A stretch of 64,000 nucleotides of DNA from Prunella strophiata (lineage: Eukaryota; Chordata; Aves; Passeriformes; Prunellidae): positions 83,215,309-83,279,308 of the forward strand of contig JAZBQD010000015.1 of assembly GCA_036583965.1 (NCBI GenBank), read 5' to 3'. Every line of letters starts with the position of its first letter. Position 1 is the first letter of the stretch. A model generated the notes under the pieces. That model was not told the DNA's origin. It did not search any database and saw only the letters and a list, made by a program, of their open reading frames with translations. A program made the translations under genes and the position numbers. Shown here piece after piece: positions 42,601 to 52,094 of the stretch.

Positions 42601-44200
42601 TTTGCAAGCTGACATATGGGGAACTCATAAAACTAGCATGTTTCCTTTTAAAAACAAATAAGGAGGAAGAATTTAGGGTTCTTCATTTTCCACCACAATG
42701 TCCTTTGACAAACAGGTTTCTTTGCTACATCCAGCCTGGTATTTGTTAGTCTATTTTACAACCACAGCATAGTAAAGAGTAAAACTAGGACAGATTTGTA
42801 ATGAGTAGTGTTAGTATAGATGGTTTGAACTAGAGATTGGTTTCATTATACTTTCCTGCATCAAATCAGTTTGCACTTAGCAGTCAGAATTTAGAATATT
42901 TTGTAGACATATAAAGAGACTGTGCAGCTCATGATCTGTTGTCTGTGCCTTCTTCCAGATGTCCCCTGTCTATGTAGTCAAACCTGCTCTTTGCTAGCCA
43001 CAACAAGTCTCAAGATACCTCCTTACTTAGCTCTTGTGCTTTATTAAAGCTAGAAATCAGTTTTGAGTAACAAGAGATCTTTAACTCAAGTTTTCCAAAA
43101 CACCTGTAGAGTTTTTTTTTTTCACTTAGTCACAAGCATCTGAGCTTCATGAGACAAATGGGAATCAAGAACTGCATCATTATTATATCTGCCTCCGTGT
43201 TCTGAGCCCCAGCCAGTGCAGAACTTGTTCTGTTTCCCAGGTCACTACATGGGCAATTGTCATTGTTCTTGGGCAGCTCATTTTAATCTACATGTGTTTG
43301 TGTAAAATAACACATTTGTGCTCTGACTGAGAGCTGTTTGTGTGTATTCATTCACAATCACTACTATAATGCTAAATGATTAATGTGGACATGATCATTT
43401 TCTAGAGGACCCACTGAGGAAGCAGATACTGATTTTTTTTGGTTTAAATTGCTAATCTTGGACTAGTTTGTTTTTTTAACACACAGTATATTTGTTGTTG
43501 TTGTTGTTGTTACTGGCTGTTCAGTAATGCAGCATGCCAAAAAGTTGAGGTGATACATGTCTGCCCTATATGGCTTGCTTTTGAAATAGGGCAGAAAGTT
43601 CAGAGCTCACATTATTCCCTAGATTAAGGAGAAAATAAAACACCCAGCCAAGACTGTAAAACAACTTAATGCATCTCCAGTGTTACAATCAATATTTTCT
43701 ACAACAGGCCCATCAACACCAGTGCTCCTACACCTGTAGTTTGTGGATTATAATAAATGCTATCCACTGCACCAGATACTTTCTTGACAGCTGGGTAGAT
43801 TTAAATTAACTATTGCTATGCCCTCAAATGAACTCATACACAGTTTATCTGTTAGGGACAAAAATATGATTGTGGTGAATTAATGTTTCTCCTAAAACAG
43901 TGATAATATCTCTGATCTTTCAGTCCTAATACTTAAGAGAAATCTACAAATACCTTCCAAAGACAAGGCTGAGAACCCAAATTTGCCATTCAGCTACACA
44001 CGAAAAGCAGACAGCGTACCTTAAGTCACAGACAGAATAATCAAAACTTGCAGTCATTGTTCCCTTTCCAGAATCTTCTAAAGTTGTAACTGTTTTCCCT
44101 TTACAGGTTACTAGAAGAGCTGCTAAACAAATTCAAGAGCAGCATGCACTTGCAGTTGACCTGTTTCCAAGCTTCTTCATCAGCCATGATGAAAACATAG
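555..44200 (+). CDS. EXOC2: EXOC2 (Sec5), C-terminal third, 11 spliced exons
   Basis: EXOC2 is a subunit of the octameric exocyst, which tethers secretory vesicles to the plasma membrane before SNARE-mediated fusion; its N-terminal TIG/IPT domain (outside this window) binds active Ral GTPases. Eleven exons, each with AG before and GT after, join with matching phases into 307 codons without a stop. The product begins [16 protein letters not shown], contains [26 protein letters not shown] and [16 protein letters not shown], and ends [11 protein letters not shown] before TAG. I recognise these as the conserved Sec5 C-terminus, which is part of the helical-bundle (CATCHR-type) rod. No signal peptide or membrane segment is visible. 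With a usual vertebrate length near 920 residues, this is roughly residues 618 onward; the 5' part lies left of the window. No frameshift or nonsense codon is present, so the gene looks intact. The identification rests on remembered family sequence, not on a search. Confidence 0.96.
636..1554 (+). other. EXOC2 intron a-b (919 bp)
   Basis: AT-rich intron bounded by GTAAGT and a CATCCTCAG acceptor. No repeat or gene was recognised inside. Confidence 0.85.
1555..1614 (+). CDS. EXOC2: EXOC2 coding exon b (60 bp)
   Basis: The acceptor GCATCCTCAG ends at 1554 and the donor CAG/GTAACT begins at 1615. It encodes exactly 20 residues in phase 0, [11 protein letters not shown] to SIGIMQ. Confidence 0.95.
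1615..2466 (+). other. EXOC2 intron b-c (852 bp)
   Basis: AT-rich intron with a GTAACT donor and a TTTCCTAG acceptor. The minus-strand open frame near 1909-2133 is an unremarkable chance frame. Confidence 0.85.
2467..2528 (+). CDS. EXOC2: EXOC2 coding exon c (62 bp)
   Basis: The acceptor TATTTCCTAG ends at 2466 and the donor CA/GTAAGT begins at 2529. It carries 20 codons ([15 protein letters not shown]...DTS) plus two bases; the split codon CA/T gives His with the next exon. Confidence 0.94.
2529..3428 (+). other. EXOC2 intron c-d (900 bp)
   Basis: Intron with a perfect GTAAGT donor and an ATTCCTAG acceptor. Two overlapping open frames around 2852-3338 are on opposite strands and show no family likeness. 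Confidence 0.85.
3429..3495 (+). CDS. EXOC2: EXOC2 coding exon d (67 bp)
   Basis: The acceptor ATATTCCTAG ends at 3428 and the donor TCG/GTAAGT begins at 3496. The first base completes the split His codon, then 22 codons follow, [17 protein letters not shown] to SLSS. The serine-rich acidic segment probably forms a flexible loop, an inference from composition only. Confidence 0.95.
3496..5402 (+). other. EXOC2 intron d-e (1907 bp)
   Basis: AT-rich intron. It contains the 27-bp tandem pair at 5025-5078. The acceptor is a strong pyrimidine tract, TTTTACTCTTTCTTCTC...TTTTTAG. No gene was seen. Confidence 0.85.
5025..5078. repeat. Two-copy 27-bp tandem repeat in intron d-e
   Basis: The unit TTTATGATGGTCATAATTCT... 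at 5025-5051 recurs at 5052-5078 with one A/G change. It looks like a simple replication-slippage duplication. Confidence 0.85.
5403..5519 (+). CDS. EXOC2: EXOC2 coding exon e (117 bp)
   Basis: The acceptor TTAATTTTTAG ends at 5402 and the donor CAA/GTAAGT begins at 5520. It encodes 39 codons in phase 0: [15 protein letters not shown], then [15 protein letters not shown] and VDKITQ. Helical, amphipathic residue spacing fits the rod domain. Confidence 0.95.
5520..9794 (+). other. EXOC2 intron e-f (4275 bp)
   Basis: AT-rich intron with only low-complexity tracts: a G9 run at 5934-5942, T17 at 6908-6924, (TG)7 at 8816-8829 and the T-rich acceptor tract at 9768-9794. Open frames such as 7795-8016 have no family features. 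Confidence 0.85.
9795..9936 (+). CDS. EXOC2: EXOC2 coding exon f (142 bp)
   Basis: A very T-rich tract ending TTTTTTAG precedes 9795, and the donor ACAG/GTAAAT begins at 9937. It holds 47 codons plus one base: [15 protein letters not shown], then [15 protein letters not shown] and [13 protein letters not shown]. This is among the most distinctive Sec5 stretches in the window. The split codon G/GT gives Gly with the next exon. Confidence 0.96.
9937..11480 (+). other. EXOC2 intron f-g, 5' part
   Basis: AT-rich intronic sequence with a T19 run at 10485-10503. The open frame at 11138-11386 is hydrophobic but unsupported. No exon is expected here, because exons f and g join directly in the family. 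Confidence 0.8.
11481..12047 (-). mobile_element. Degraded solo retroviral LTR (avian endogenous retrovirus)
   Basis: On the minus strand the element starts near 12047 with TGTCTGGGTTTTGGCTGGGA and ends near 11481, about 567 bp. I recognise this as a common avian LTR from the start motif, the block at about 11785-11895 (upstream CCATACCACATGATAACATG and the eroded TATA region), the ATTAAA poly(A) signal at 11613-11618 and the terminal block. No gag, pol or env sequence flanks it, so it is a solo LTR left by recombination. The expected terminal CA is mutated to TA and the TATA box is decayed, so it is old. I found no clean target-site duplication. The superfamily is not assigned. An expanded (AAT)n stretch lies at about 11625-11645. 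Confidence 0.8.
16439..16458. repeat. T20 homopolymer
   Basis: Uninterrupted run of 20 T preceded by a C/T-rich stretch from about 16421. Possibly a pyrimidine tract or the reverse of a retroposon tail, but no retroposon body is recognised beside it. Confidence 0.8.
20990..21062 (+). repeat. G/T-rich low-complexity tract
   Basis: Repeated GGGG or GGG runs separated by T-rich spacers of mixed length on the + strand. The loops are longer than in a canonical G-quadruplex motif, so I record it only as low complexity. Confidence 0.6.
21358..21376. repeat. A19 homopolymer
   Basis: Run of about 19 A, followed by CCAAAC. No upstream retroposon body was recognised. Confidence 0.8.
24027..24044. repeat. 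A18 homopolymer
   Basis: Run of 18 A following TTCAAC. No recognisable element lies upstream. Confidence 0.8.
30324..30342. repeat. A19 homopolymer
   Basis: Run of 19 A following TCAAGTTGT. No recognisable element lies upstream. Confidence 0.8.
31389..31407. repeat. (TTTC)n microsatellite
   Basis: Four to five TTTC units in the long intron. Confidence 0.75.
32094..32127. repeat. Two-copy 17-bp tandem repeat
   Basis: TTAGGTAGTTATAGTAG is followed at once by the same 17-mer with one T/C change. Confidence 0.8.
34785..34840 (+). CDS. EXOC2: EXOC2 coding exon g (56 bp)
   Basis: The acceptor TCTTGTTTCAG ends at 34784 and the donor GAG/GTGAGG begins at 34841. The first two bases complete the Gly codon, then 18 codons [18 protein letters not shown] follow. 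It is a very short exon behind a 24.8-kb intron, and is held in the gene by its exact phase and family sequence. Confidence 0.95.
34841..37843 (+). other. EXOC2 intron g-h (3003 bp)
   Basis: AT-rich intron with donor GTGAGG and acceptor TAAACTTAG. Several overlapping small open frames (36292-37084) lie on both strands without family features. No repeat was recognised. Confidence 0.85.
37844..37966 (+). CDS. EXOC2: EXOC2 coding exon h (123 bp)
   Basis: The acceptor TTAAACTTAG ends at 37843 and the donor CAG/GTACCT begins at 37967. It encodes 41 codons in phase 0: [16 protein letters not shown], then [15 protein letters not shown] and [10 protein letters not shown]. It reads as a clear amphipathic helix followed by a conserved loop. 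Confidence 0.96.
37967..40249 (+). other. EXOC2 intron h-i (2283 bp)
   Basis: AT-rich intron, donor GTACCT, acceptor TTCTGTCTTTAG. The open frame at 39495-39773 has no family features. Confidence 0.85.
40250..40311 (+). CDS. EXOC2: EXOC2 coding exon i (62 bp)
   Basis: The acceptor TTCTGTCTTTAG ends at 40249 and the donor AA/GTAAGA begins at 40312. It carries 20 codons, [20 protein letters not shown], plus two bases; the split codon AA/A gives Lys with the next exon. The 160-codon minus-strand frame covering this exon is its antisense shadow. Confidence 0.95.
40312..42151 (+). other. EXOC2 intron i-j (1840 bp)
   Basis: Intron with donor GTAAGA and acceptor TTTCCTTGCAG. It contains the CR1 tail at about 41578-41691; otherwise nothing was recognised. 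Confidence 0.85.
41578..41691 (+). mobile_element. CR1 LINE 3'-end fragment
   Basis: The stretch reads through GATTGGATAATGGCCCAGAG, TTGTGATCAGGGTTGGACC and TCCCTTCCAACCTAAATTAT to TTCTATGACTCTA. This is the typical end of an avian CR1 3' region, with the terminal TTCTATGA-type octamer. Only about 115 bp are left, so it is a severely 5'-truncated, inactive copy in the sense orientation of EXOC2. The left edge is approximate. Confidence 0.85.
42152..42211 (+). CDS. EXOC2: EXOC2 coding exon j (60 bp)
   Basis: The acceptor TTTTCCTTGCAG ends at 42151 and the donor AA/GTGAGT begins at 42212. One base completes Lys, then 19 codons [19 protein letters not shown], then two bases that form Lys (AA/G) with the last exon. 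Confidence 0.95.
42212..44106 (+). other. EXOC2 intron j-k (1895 bp)
   Basis: AT-rich last intron with donor GTGAGT and acceptor TTCCCTTTACAG. It contains a (TTG)6 microsatellite at 43492-43510; no gene is present. Confidence 0.85.
43492..43510. repeat. (TTG)6 microsatellite
   Basis: Six uninterrupted TTG units in the last EXOC2 intron. Confidence 0.85.
44107..44200 (+). CDS. EXOC2: EXOC2 terminal coding exon k with stop
   Basis: The acceptor TCCCTTTACAG ends at 44106. One base completes Lys, then [17 protein letters not shown] and [13 protein letters not shown] precede the TAG at 44198-44200. The basic, Met/Ser-rich tail is the recognised Sec5 C-terminus. Confidence 0.96.
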
Positions 44201-44705
44201 ACAGCAACACAATGCAGACAAATGTGCTTAAACATTGTACAGTTTTTCTGGACTACTTCAATTCCTTTGAACACCCTAAAAAAACTAAAAAGAATTCCAC
44301 TGGAAAACAAATAGAGATACAGCTTTCTCAGTAATGTTATAGGGTGTCCTGCTGAGTGAGACTTGTGTTCCTACATACTTTGATAAAATGCTTTTCTGTC
44401 TACTGTATTTCACTCTGTGGAGGAAATTAAGTCAATTTTGTTTACATACACTTGTTCATGAAGAAATATTCATCACTGTTCTGCAGTCTCAGTTTCACTT
44501 GTTAAAAATACATTGAAATGTATTTTTAGCAAATGTGAGCTTAAATTTGAGTATTACTCATGTTGTTCAGTGTATCAGTCTTAATTTGTAGATGTAGAGT
44601 GATACTGAAGTGACTGGAAGACACAAATTCTATAAACTGTTGAAAAGTACATAATAAGCATTGCCCCCTAGAGCTGACTAATAAATGTCCAGATACCATA
44701 TTAAG
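44201..44705 (+). other. EXOC2: EXOC2 3' untranslated region
   Basis: AT-rich sequence without an extended frame between the TAG and the first good poly(A) signal. The end is set by the signal at 44680-44685, with cleavage expected 15-25 bases later; the exact base is inferred. A longer form using 45651-45656 is possible. Confidence 0.7.
44680..44685 (+). terminator. EXOC2: Poly(A) signal AATAAA, probable main EXOC2 site
   Basis: Canonical AATAAA about 480 bases after the stop codon, followed by T-rich and GT-rich sequence at 44739-44800 that could serve as the downstream element. Confidence 0.65.
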
Positions 44706-45650
44706 TACACTGCTTCTTTTGCATTTAAAAAATGGTAACTTTTTTTTTCTGTTCTCATCTACAGTTTTGGTGTTTGTAAGTCTGATTTCTTGGGGGCTTT
44801 TATTCTCTTACCTATTTTTAATTAAACATGTTGCTAGCTTTCATGTTTCTCCCTTCTATTCAAGTATTGATGGTAACCTTCACATCTGAAATCTACTTTC
44901 ATTGGAAATTAACAGAAAACCACTCCAAGTTTATAAGATTAGTAGAAAAAATGTCCAGGTAAAATATTCTTTGGTGTTAAGGAGTAGAATAGTTAATAGC
45001 TTCTCACATAGTAAGAAGGAGCACAATACATCATTTGTTTTGCTTCTTCCTTATTACTCTTCTTGTCTTTCCTTGCTCTTACAGGCTTACTACCAGTGTC
45101 TTCCTCTTGTTAGTCAGTCCTCTTTTCCTCTTTTCTCCACTAGTTATTGGACTTGTATGGGGGAAAATAGGGATTCAGGAGAGGAAAACAGTTTTGCTGC
45201 TGTTGTTTTGGGGGGTAAAAAGTGGGTTTAATTTTATAGCTGATATCATGGCTTGGAATTTAATAATGCAGTAATATATTCTTTCTGTAATTAGAGTCAT
45301 TTTGAGTAAATCATTTCAGGAATAGTGCATAGTTTTCAAACAATTTCTTAATGTCAGCTCAGTTATTCTGCCAGTTCAATTATGTACTTTAAAAATGCAG
45401 TGTACAATTCCTAGAATGTGTAATTTTGGAGAAAGTTCGATGCACACGTAGTTACTTGTTAAAAAGTTTTGTGTAAGTAGTAGCAGCATATTGAATGGAA
45501 ATGTGAGACTTCAAATATATGTTATTATCATTAAGCACCTGGAGCAATGTTGTTTTGTTAAGTGTTGTCCATTCTGCTGTGGTCATCGTCTCAACTGCTA
45601 ATATTAACTGAAACAGTCATCCAGTTCTGTAAAAGATTTCACTTCAGAAT

Positions 45651-45656
45651 AATAAA
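45651..45656 (+). terminator. EXOC2: Possible distal poly(A) signal
   Basis: A second AATAAA lies about 1.45 kb after the stop. Downstream sequence is only modestly T-rich (45710-45750). It could give a longer 3' UTR, or be chance in AT-rich DNA. Confidence 0.3.
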
Positions 45657-47115
45657 ATATTAAGAAATATGATCAAAATCGCTTCTTGAATTCCTCACTT
45701 TCCAAGAAATATTATTTCTTTGAATTTTGCCAGTCTACAATTTCTTTATTCATATCAGACATGTTCTAAGTATTGAAAATCTGTTCTGTTGTCTGTACTG
45801 TCTGAACATACATTCAGACATCACTTTATTGTAAGATCATTCTCTTACTCATCTTTTACTACAGCAGTTTGTTGCTTGTCTTAAAAACCTGAAGTCAGAC
45901 TGTTGTGTAGGTGCTTCTCTGAAGTAACTAACACTTCAGAACATCTCGTTGATGTCAACGAGAATAACCTGGAATTGATCAAAACATTCCTTGAATTCCA
46001 TCTGTTATGAATAAATGTTCACAGTCAAGTCAGAGAACTGCATTTGAATAAATCCACTTTGTGGATTAAGGAAGTCAGTGAGCATCATGCTGCAGCAGGC
46101 GGTATTGGAATCCCTTTGCATGGAAGGGATGTTGGGATTCCTGAGGCTTCATAGCCAATGTACAGCAGGCTGCAGTTCCTCTGAAAAGAACATTACAAAA
46201 AACAAGAAGTGGTCAGTGTGGGTTTTGCAATAAAAAACTGTTAGAAGATACAATTAGGTTTAAAAAGGGTTGTTGGAAGTGGGAAAAGACAGGGAGACCA
46301 CACCAGAATACACCATCAGTTACAGCTTGCAGAGAAGAGATGCAGCAAGGAAATCAAAGTAACAGAAGTGAAAGGCTCTGACATTTAAAGCAAGGTAAAC
46401 GCTGAAAAGAGTGCAAGGGAAAATAAAGTGAATTACTACATGAACTTTGAACCTCTAGAAAAACCTAAAATTGGTACAAACTGGAAAAAATTTGCCACTG
46501 AAATAAAAGCCTAGAGAGCTTTATTTCTTACATAAGTGAAAAATAGAAGGTAATAATGCTGTAAAATATATCTGACTTAAAGACAAGACTTACGGGAAAA
46601 TTCAACCATAATATGCTGTGTTGAGATATTCAGCCTCTGGAGATGTTGAGGCATTCTTCTATTACTGTATTTTGACATTTATTTTTGAATAGTCATGAGT
46701 AGTTCAAGAGGTAGGCAAAGAGGAACTAAAAAACAAATGCTGCATCGATGTATTTAGGGAACACCACAGGAAAAAAAAATTTAATCCCCCTGTAAAGTGG
46801 TGGGGAAAAAATACATAAATATAGGGAAAATTCATTACATATCTGGGGGTTAACTTAATGGAATAGCTCAAATAAGTAGTGTGAAAGAATGAAGAAATCC
46901 TGTTCCTTCTCACTCACAAAATGTTTTTGTAATTGACATTCTTTAGAAATCATAAAATGTGCTCATAGTGTGTCATTGTCCAAGTTAAACATCTTCCTAT
47001 AGCTTTTTAAAAGCTCCTTGGTTTATTAATATAGAAATGAACCACAGTCCTGCTACTTTTCATGCCTGTGCTGAATTTTAAGGATAAGAATAGGCATGAG
47101 ATGACTGAGGATCAG

Positions 47116-47145
47116 GCAGGTTGAATTCTGCAAAATTCAACCTGC
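47116..47145. repeat. Perfect 12-bp inverted repeat, 6-base loop
   Basis: GCAGGTTGAATT at 47116-47127 and its exact reverse complement at 47134-47145 surround CTGCAA. A further AGCAGGTT follows at about 47155. No element ends or genes are recognised around it. Confidence 0.9.
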
Positions 47146-50100
47146 TAAACCCCTAGCAGGTTCCCAGGACTCTGAGCAGTTTAATTTCACTGTATGGCAA
47201 CAGAGGAGGAAATAAGAAGCAGTTGTGCTTTGCAGGGGGCTTTTGGCTGCTCCATAAGGTGTGACTGTTGGCCTTGTAAAACAGGTCCAGTCTCTCAACC
47301 TTTGCCAAAGCTATTGCATCTCCCTGAAGAGAGAGTACTTTATGGTGAAGGTGAGATTTTTTTTGTTGGTGTTGTTTTCTACCCAGGCACCCTTTCACCA
47401 TCCAGAACCAAAAAAACATTTCTGAAGCACTAGCATGTTTCCCTGCTCTATTGGTAAGTAGTGAGATGCAGATAGAATGTTCAGGGTATTATCAATTCAG
47501 GTATATATCAATTCAAAGTAAGAATTGATTGTTGATATAAAGGCAGAGGTAATGGCAATATTCTAAAAAAAATCGTGATAGAAGAATTTCATGGAGCTCT
47601 TTCACTGCTGAGACAGAAGCAAAAAATCCCTCACCTGAAAAAGTCTAATACTTAGCTAAGCAGTGTCCTAAGAAATTCATCTTAAAAGTATGCACAAACT
47701 CAACTCCTTTTTAACATTGAATATATTGAAATCCAACTCCTCTTTAACGTTGAAGGTACTGGTAGGCATTTTCTGTTTCTAATCTAAGAGAAGGTGGAAA
47801 ATTGCAGTTTCCTAGATACAGTTTTGGCCCCATGAAGAAGGAAGCTTCAAGAATATTTTGCCATGGTTACCATAATCATCAGAGGCAGTCCTGCACAGGG
47901 GATTTATACTTCCAAGCCTGCTGCCAGATCACATTTAAGTCAACTCCAGACCACAGCTTTGCATCTGTCCAGCAAAAATACTCTTAGCTGGGTTTTTCCT
48001 GAGGATATTAAATATTGATGTATCAATGGATGCAAATCCTGATCTTTGTATGCAAACAGATTTCTGGACTCACTAGAAATGAGGGTGTTTACATGTTTTA
48101 CACACTATACACATATGCTCTTATCATTGCATAATATCTACAAAAATTAGAAGGAAAAGATCTTTAACCTCATCAGAACACACTGAAACTGAAAATTTAT
48201 TGCAGTGCCTCTGCTGAAGCCTGAGATTCAGAATTCACGTCTGGATCTTTAACCTTGGCAAGCTTTGGCTCTCTGGATCTGACTGATGAGGTGCACCTTA
48301 TCCAGGGATAGCAGGAGAGACCCCTGAGGATATCTAGCATCTGCAATCTGCTTCTGGTTCTTAGGAACTGCACTTCCTGTACGGCACTTAAAATTTTAGC
48401 ATTAGTCAGGAGTTAGTAATAGACTCTGACTACTGTCAAAACAAGCCACAGCACATGCATAATTTATCTAGTAAGATGCAAATGTGATTTGAATTAGTCA
48501 GCCTTCCAGATAGGTTGAACTATTTGGGAATTTGTTTAACGTGATGATAGACTTCAACTAAGACTTCAGTCCTTTGGCATTTCTGGTCTAGCTGTGTAAC
48601 TGGGGGAGTTCTGGTGACTACACTCATCTGAAAATAAAAATAATTGTAACTTGTAAATTCCTTTCAAAGATTTTAGGAGAGAATTTGGTGTGTTTACCGT
48701 TCAAAGATAAAAACATTCTTAGTTACGTTCCAGCCTGTCCATATAGTGATAAAGAGATGGTCCAATTTACCTGCCATGGCCTCATTAGCAGTTCTCCTGT
48801 TTTTCTGCATCAAACATTAGTACAAAATGTTGCACACATGAGTTTGGCCATAGCTAGAAATGCTTCTGAAGTGCTAACACAGGACACTTTGCTTCTTTCA
48901 GCATTCTTAAAGAGAGCCATACAAAAAGGGAGCTAGATGGTTAATTATAGGCAAAAATAATTTGGCACAAGTGGTATTACGTGTTAAGAGTATTTGGCTT
49001 CATGTGGTTGACAGGCTGTTTTCTGACTTAGCATCACTTACTAGAGTTCTTTTGGCATGAAATGAAAGGCAAAACTGGGAGTAACAGGGAACACAGTTTC
49101 ATAAGGCAACACATTAGCCATTTCTGTCTTCACCTTATTTAAGTTCTGGTTTTATATAGTGCTGCCAAGGGTTAAAGAGGAGATATGTGCAATTCAGTTC
49201 CATTTCTCTTGTCCTGTTTTGAACTGCAGAGATCTAAAAGCTTGTCTTTAACTAAGGTACTAAGAGAGTGGGTCCAAAATGGTGTATTTATTTCAGAACA
49301 AGGTGTTTATCATGTAAATTATGTACTCCTTTCAGTATTACATGACAACCCAAGGGGGCTTTCCTCTGGAGAATCACCAGTGCAACCTTGAAGTCTTTTA
49401 AAACAATGTGCCTTGGTGAGTAACTTAAATGCCACAGCTTGTGGCATTTATCACTGCACAGAACAGCTTTTGGAGCAGCTGCATCAACAGATCTGCTGCA
49501 GGATTTTTTGGGGAGCAAACGGGGGGACTGGGTGGGCTTCTTTGTTGTACCTAATTGCTCGAGTCTGAACATCCCAGAAGACAACTGTATTCCTTTCCCC
49601 TCCCAACCTCACTCTTTAAAGGTTTGTAGTAGGTTTTGTACATCTCTTCTGCAAGCAGCCCTCCTTGAGCTCAAGACCAAGTAAGGGAAATCTTCAGCCA
49701 AATTCCTTTTGAATTGGAAAATTTAAACAACTTGAGAAAAAAAGAGTAAGACAATGGAAAGTGGAATCCAGCCTTATTTGTAACAGATGCTATTAACACA
49801 TGCTTAGTTTTATAGCCTATTCTGGCAGCCTTTCACCTCTTTCTTGTGAAAAAAACTTTTAATATTAAAAGTTCATTGCCAGTCCCTGGCAAAAGTGCAC
49901 AAATAAAATGGGCTGATGGTCTCACTATAGCTCATGAAAAATGCATTAAATACCAGTTAAGGATTAAGAATTATCTTTTCACTCATTTTATCTTTTCCTT
50001 TATTCCTGAAATGGGGTGCAGGTAGGGGAAAGGAAAGCTTTGCTGCATGCTTCTGTGCTTTGATGACACCTGTGTGGTGAAATTACTGCAGCTCTGATGT

Positions 50101-51447
50101 GACTGCAGATAACCAGGGGGCTCAGCATAGACTCAACCCTGAAGCCCAGTGTACCCAGTTATTTCTAAATACATGGTGAGCTAGAAACAGCCATGAGAGT
50201 CTTCTTCATCTTGGTGGCACAGGGTTTCATGCTGCACTACTAATGCAACAACATTTTTTCAGCCACAGATTCTGCTTTGACCATGTGAAGAACATGCCTA
50301 GCTTTTCTTGGTTCATAAGCAGATTTTTAGCACAGAATGTCAAATCAGATAATTTATAAAGTAAAATTAGTGAAATGAGACAGTTTTTCTCACTGCTCAT
50401 TACTCATTTCTTCTGATAAATTTCACTCATTTTAACTAGATTGTACTTCTGCTCACAGAGGGGCTTCCCGTTCCAGCTTATCTTTTTAGATATTCAGCAG
50501 ATAATTCAAATTCAAAATGTGAACGGTGCTACTTATTTTTAGAACCTGACATAAATACAGGCAGACATAGGTTTGAAAATAAGTTAGGAGAGACCAGAGA
50601 ACTCTGAACCATTTGGGTAAAAAATGTTGGTAGACACCTGTTCTATCTCTCTTTGGTACAGCCTGCACAGGAAAGGGAATCTCCATTGCTGTCTGTTCAG
50701 ACATCTCCACCTACTCGTGCTGGAGAACAGGAGAATGTGATATCATGGTGCAGGAGGTGAGATGATTCTTTGTAATAATTAAAAATGCTACAAAACTGAA
50801 TAGAATGAACTCCAGCAAAATTTTATGTCTCACAAGGATAAAACCTACTCCACATTTTGAAATTTCCAAAATGAGCAGCACAACTGGACTAGTTCCAATA
50901 CCACCTCTGAGGAAGACATCTCTTGCAGGCACATTTTATCCTTGTGCTGCAGCACTGCCCAGGTTGACCTTTTTGGGTCATTGTTTAAGAGTTGAGTCAA
51001 ATGGGAAAACTGATTTCTAGCTCTTCTAGTCAGTTTGAGTTTACAAACCCAGGTGGTTCATGGATTAACTTATAAACAGTTTTTCTTAGGGTCCCATATG
51101 TGTGAATGTTGAAACTCTTTCTAAACCCTGATAAACATTCTGGGGACTCTGTATGCCAGTGCCAATATGTTCTGTGTGTGTGGTTTTCTGCTCCTGAGAG
51201 TACTCATTGCACAGACCCATCTGAGTTGTGTTAATCCATACTTCAGTCCAGCCTCCTGAATGTACTTGGGGACCCACCCCATAGCAAATCACAACTTGTG
51301 AGTCAACTTTTCCAGTACCAATCCTATTGCTTTTTGCACCCAGCTTCACAACCAGATTTTGACACCTGAGATGCTGCTGTAGGCTGCTGCAGGTTGCACT
51401 ATGGTAAGGAGTCCCAATTCCCATGGTTTAAGCTGTGCAGGAAAGGA

Positions 51448-52094
51448 ACTGGTGGACAAGAAGCTCCAGCAATGTCTGCTCAAAGCCCAGAAAGCCAACC
51501 ATGTATCCAAAGAAGTGTGGCCAGCAGAGTGAGGGAGGGGATTCTGCCCCTCTGCTCTGCTCTGCTCTGCTGAGACCCCACCTGCAGTGCTGCATCCAGC
51601 TCTGGGGCCCCCAACACAAGAAAGACATGGACCTGTTAGAGCAAATCCAGAAGAGGACCACCAAGAGGATCAGAGGGCTCCTCTGAGAGCACCTCTCCAT
51701 TAAGAGAGGCTCAGATAGTTTGGGCTGTTCAGCCTGGAGGAAAGAAGACTCTGGGGACACCATCTAGCACCTTGCAGTGCCTAAAGGGGGCCTGCAAGAG
51801 AGCTGGACATTTTACATGGATGTATAGTGGTAGGACAAGAGGGAATGGCTTAAAAATTAATGAGGAGAGGTTTAGATTAGATATTAGGAAGAAAGTCTTT
51901 ACTGTGAGGGTGGTTAGACACTGGAAGAGGTTGCCCAGAGAGGTTTTGGCTGCTCCATCCCTGGAAGTGCTCAAGGCCAGGTTGGTTGGGGCTTTGACCA
52001 ACCTGATCTAGTGACAACTGTCCCTGACCATGGCAGGGGGGCTGGAACTAGATGAGACCTAAGGTCTCTTCCAGCCTAAACTTTCTATGATTGT
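51448..52094 (+). mobile_element. CR1 LINE, 5'-truncated, ORF2 end plus 3' region
   Basis: The first part reads as the C-terminal end of CR1 reverse transcriptase, with [15 protein letters not shown] and RTTKRIRGL ending in TGA (51684-51686). A second frame (51772-52011) has RTRGNG and HWKRLPREVLAAPSLEVLKA, the last CR1 ORF2 residues. The 3' region follows, with GGCAGGGGGGCTGGAACTAG and TCTCTTCCAGCCTAAACTTT, ending TTTCTATGATTGTG. The two parts are in different frames and broken by a stop, so the copy is dead. Almost all of the element (endonuclease and most of the reverse transcriptase) is missing, as is usual for CR1. A (TCTGC)4 expansion lies at 51551-51570. The left edge is approximate. 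Confidence 0.93.
51551..51570. repeat. (TCTGC)4 pentanucleotide repeat inside CR1
   Basis: Four exact TCTGC units inside the CR1 coding remnant; probably a local slippage expansion of the element's own CTCTGCTCTG sequence. Confidence 0.85.

Larger units (their letters stand above)
44706..51447. other. Intergenic region downstream of EXOC2
   Basis: About 6.7 kb of AT-rich sequence with only short overlapping frames on both strands and no recognised domain. It contains adjacent hairpins at 45919-45963 and a perfect 12-bp hairpin at 47116-47145. The 112-codon minus-strand frame at 51086-51424, next to the CR1, was not recognised. No exon of a neighbouring gene was found. Confidence 0.6.
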
